Shown here: positions 63,275 through 64,000 of the stretch, one piece after another
How positions within the stretch are numbered: the first letter of the stretch is position 1
Layout of the letters: every line of letters begins with the position of its first letter
Assembly: GCF_000304455.1 (NCBI RefSeq)
Contig: NC_018605.1
Span: 372,035 to 436,034, forward strand
DNA: 64,000 bases
Direction of reading: 5' to 3'
Source of the DNA: Cardinium endosymbiont cEper1 of Encarsia pergandiella
GTDB taxonomy: Bacteria; Bacteroidota; Bacteroidia; Cytophagales; Amoebophilaceae
Notes under the pieces: generated by a model
What the model was told of the DNA's origin: nothing
Databases searched by the model: none
Seen by the model: only the letters and a program-made list of their open reading frames with translations
Program-made: the position numbers and the translations under genes

Positions 63275-64000
63275 ATGAAAATAATAAATCGTGCTGCCAT
63301 TGCAGGCGTATCTGGCTATCTTCCAGATCATGTGTTGACCAACAGTGCGTTGGAGCAGATCGTAAATACCAATGACCAATGGATCACCACTAGGACCGGT
63401 ATTCAAGAAAGGAGGATCTTAAAAGGAGAAGGGCTGGGTACCTCAGTCATGGCCATACAAGCCGTAAAAGATTTGCTCCAGAAAACAGCGACCGATCCTG
63501 AAACAGTAGACCTCCTTATATGTGCTACCATTACCCCAGATATGATTACGCCTGCTACCGCTAATATTATTGCCCATGCAGTGGGCGCTACCCGTGCTTT
63601 TAGTTATGATCTACAAGCTGCTTGTTCTGGTTTTCTTTATGGGCTAGATACAGCTGCTCAGTTTATTGCTTCAGGTAGGGCTAAAAAAGTGGTTGTCGTA
63701 GGGGCAGATAAAATGTCTTCCATTACCAATTATACAGATAGAGCTACTTGTATTCTTTTTGGCGATGGTGCGGGTGCCGTACTGGTAACAGCCCATGCGC
63801 CAGAGAGTGGTTGTGGGATTGTAGATACCATCTGTAAAACAGATGGCATCGGTCAAGATTTTCTTTATCAAAAAGCAGGCGGTAGTAAATTACCTGCTTC
63901 ACATGAAACCGTATCAGCCAATGCACATTATATTTACCAAGATGGGCAAACGGTATTTAAGGCTGCTGTTACAGCTATGTCAGAAGTAGTTATAGAAATG
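63275..64000 (+). CDS. fabH: 3-oxoacyl-ACP synthase III (3' end outside window)
   Basis: FabH starts fatty-acid synthesis by condensing acetyl-CoA with malonyl-ACP. The first 242 codons are present: 'AGVSGYLPDHVLTNSALE', 'TNDQWITTRTGIQERR', the nucleophile Cys in 'YDLQAACSGFLYGL' and 'CILFGDGAGAVLV'. The catalytic His and Asn of the C-terminal half lie beyond the edge. ATG 63275 is the family start. Confidence 0.95.
   Translation, partial: MKIINRAAIAGVSGYLPDHVLTNSALEQIVNTNDQWITTRTGIQERRILKGEGLGTSVMAIQAVKDLLQKTATDPETVDLLICATITPDMITPATANIIAHAVGATRAFSYDLQAACSGFLYGLDTAAQFIASGRAKKVVVVGADKMSSITNYTDRATCILFGDGAGAVLVTAHAPESGCGIVDTICKTDGIGQDFLYQKAGGSKLPASHETVSANAHYIYQDGQTVFKAAVTAMSEVVIEM

Noticed and set aside
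1-64000. CRISPR arrays, rRNA genes, prophage or contractile injection (antifeeding) genes
   Set aside because: Looked for regularly spaced repeats, rRNA motifs and phage structural or tail genes; none was seen in the window.

Overview
The window is an AT-rich, gene-dense stretch of a Bacteroidetes chromosome. It most likely comes from an intracellular symbiont of the Amoebophilaceae (Cardinium/Amoebophilus group). The phylum is shown by Bacteroidetes-type neighbourhoods (rpmB-rpmG-DUF4295-ftsY; a COX24-like 31-residue basic protein before the RNase G gene), by a flotillin-like FloA, by class I ribonucleotide reductase subunits of the kind shared with eukaryotes, and by TTTG-N20-TAnnTTTG promoters. 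The lifestyle is suggested by ankyrin-repeat genes (one frameshifted, one remnant), insertion sequences in several stages of decay, truncated genes, and secreted proteins that look host-directed. The species is inferred, not shown.

Layout. 1-9.9 kb: end of gltX, floA, nrdB-nrdA, mraY, an acyl-CoA ligase, smpB. 10-15.9 kb: rnhA and an Ig-like lipoprotein next to tRNA-Ala, glyS, an LpxH-like phosphoesterase, mreB. 16.2-17.6 kb: one intact IS3-family element. 17.7-26.1 kb: PAP2 phosphatase, trmD, tRNA-Met, an LptF/G permease, two tandem HTH paralogues, pdxS-pdxT (vitamin B6), trpS, pssA. 26.2-36.9 kb: a decayed IS3 copy, tRNA-Phe, secA, an ankyrin remnant, recA, an Omp85/TamA-like barrel, a PnuC-like transporter, the COX24-like protein, RNase G. 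37.3-41.8 kb: two lineage-specific outer-membrane barrels, a SIMPL protein, CvpA. 42-45 kb: typA, radC, rpsT. 45.4-49.1 kb: a host-interaction island with a Sec-signal ankyrin gene broken in a C tract, a secreted zinc phospholipase C-like protein, and a signal-bearing protein with repeated EPIYEEI-type tyrosine motifs. 49.4-54.3 kb: a GT5-like glycogen synthase protein, a RecB/AddA-like helicase lacking its nuclease end, fold-back repeats, two small lipoproteins sharing a duplicated leader. 54.4-64 kb: PASTA protein, ddl, ftsH, sod, tadA, a dCMP deaminase, ribosomal L28/L33, DUF4295, ftsY, L32 and the start of fabH.

The housekeeping genes retain envelope building (MraY, Ddl, PASTA, MreB, LptF/G, LpxH-like, Omp85), secretion (SecA, FtsY, FtsH), translation and DNA repair. 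The accessory genes point to exchange with a host: B6 synthesis, an NR/NMN-type transporter, and secreted ankyrin, phospholipase-like and phosphotyrosine-mimic proteins. The best candidate for something new is the EPIYEEI protein at 48318-49121: Y-E-E-I is the classic Src-family SH2 ligand once phosphorylated.
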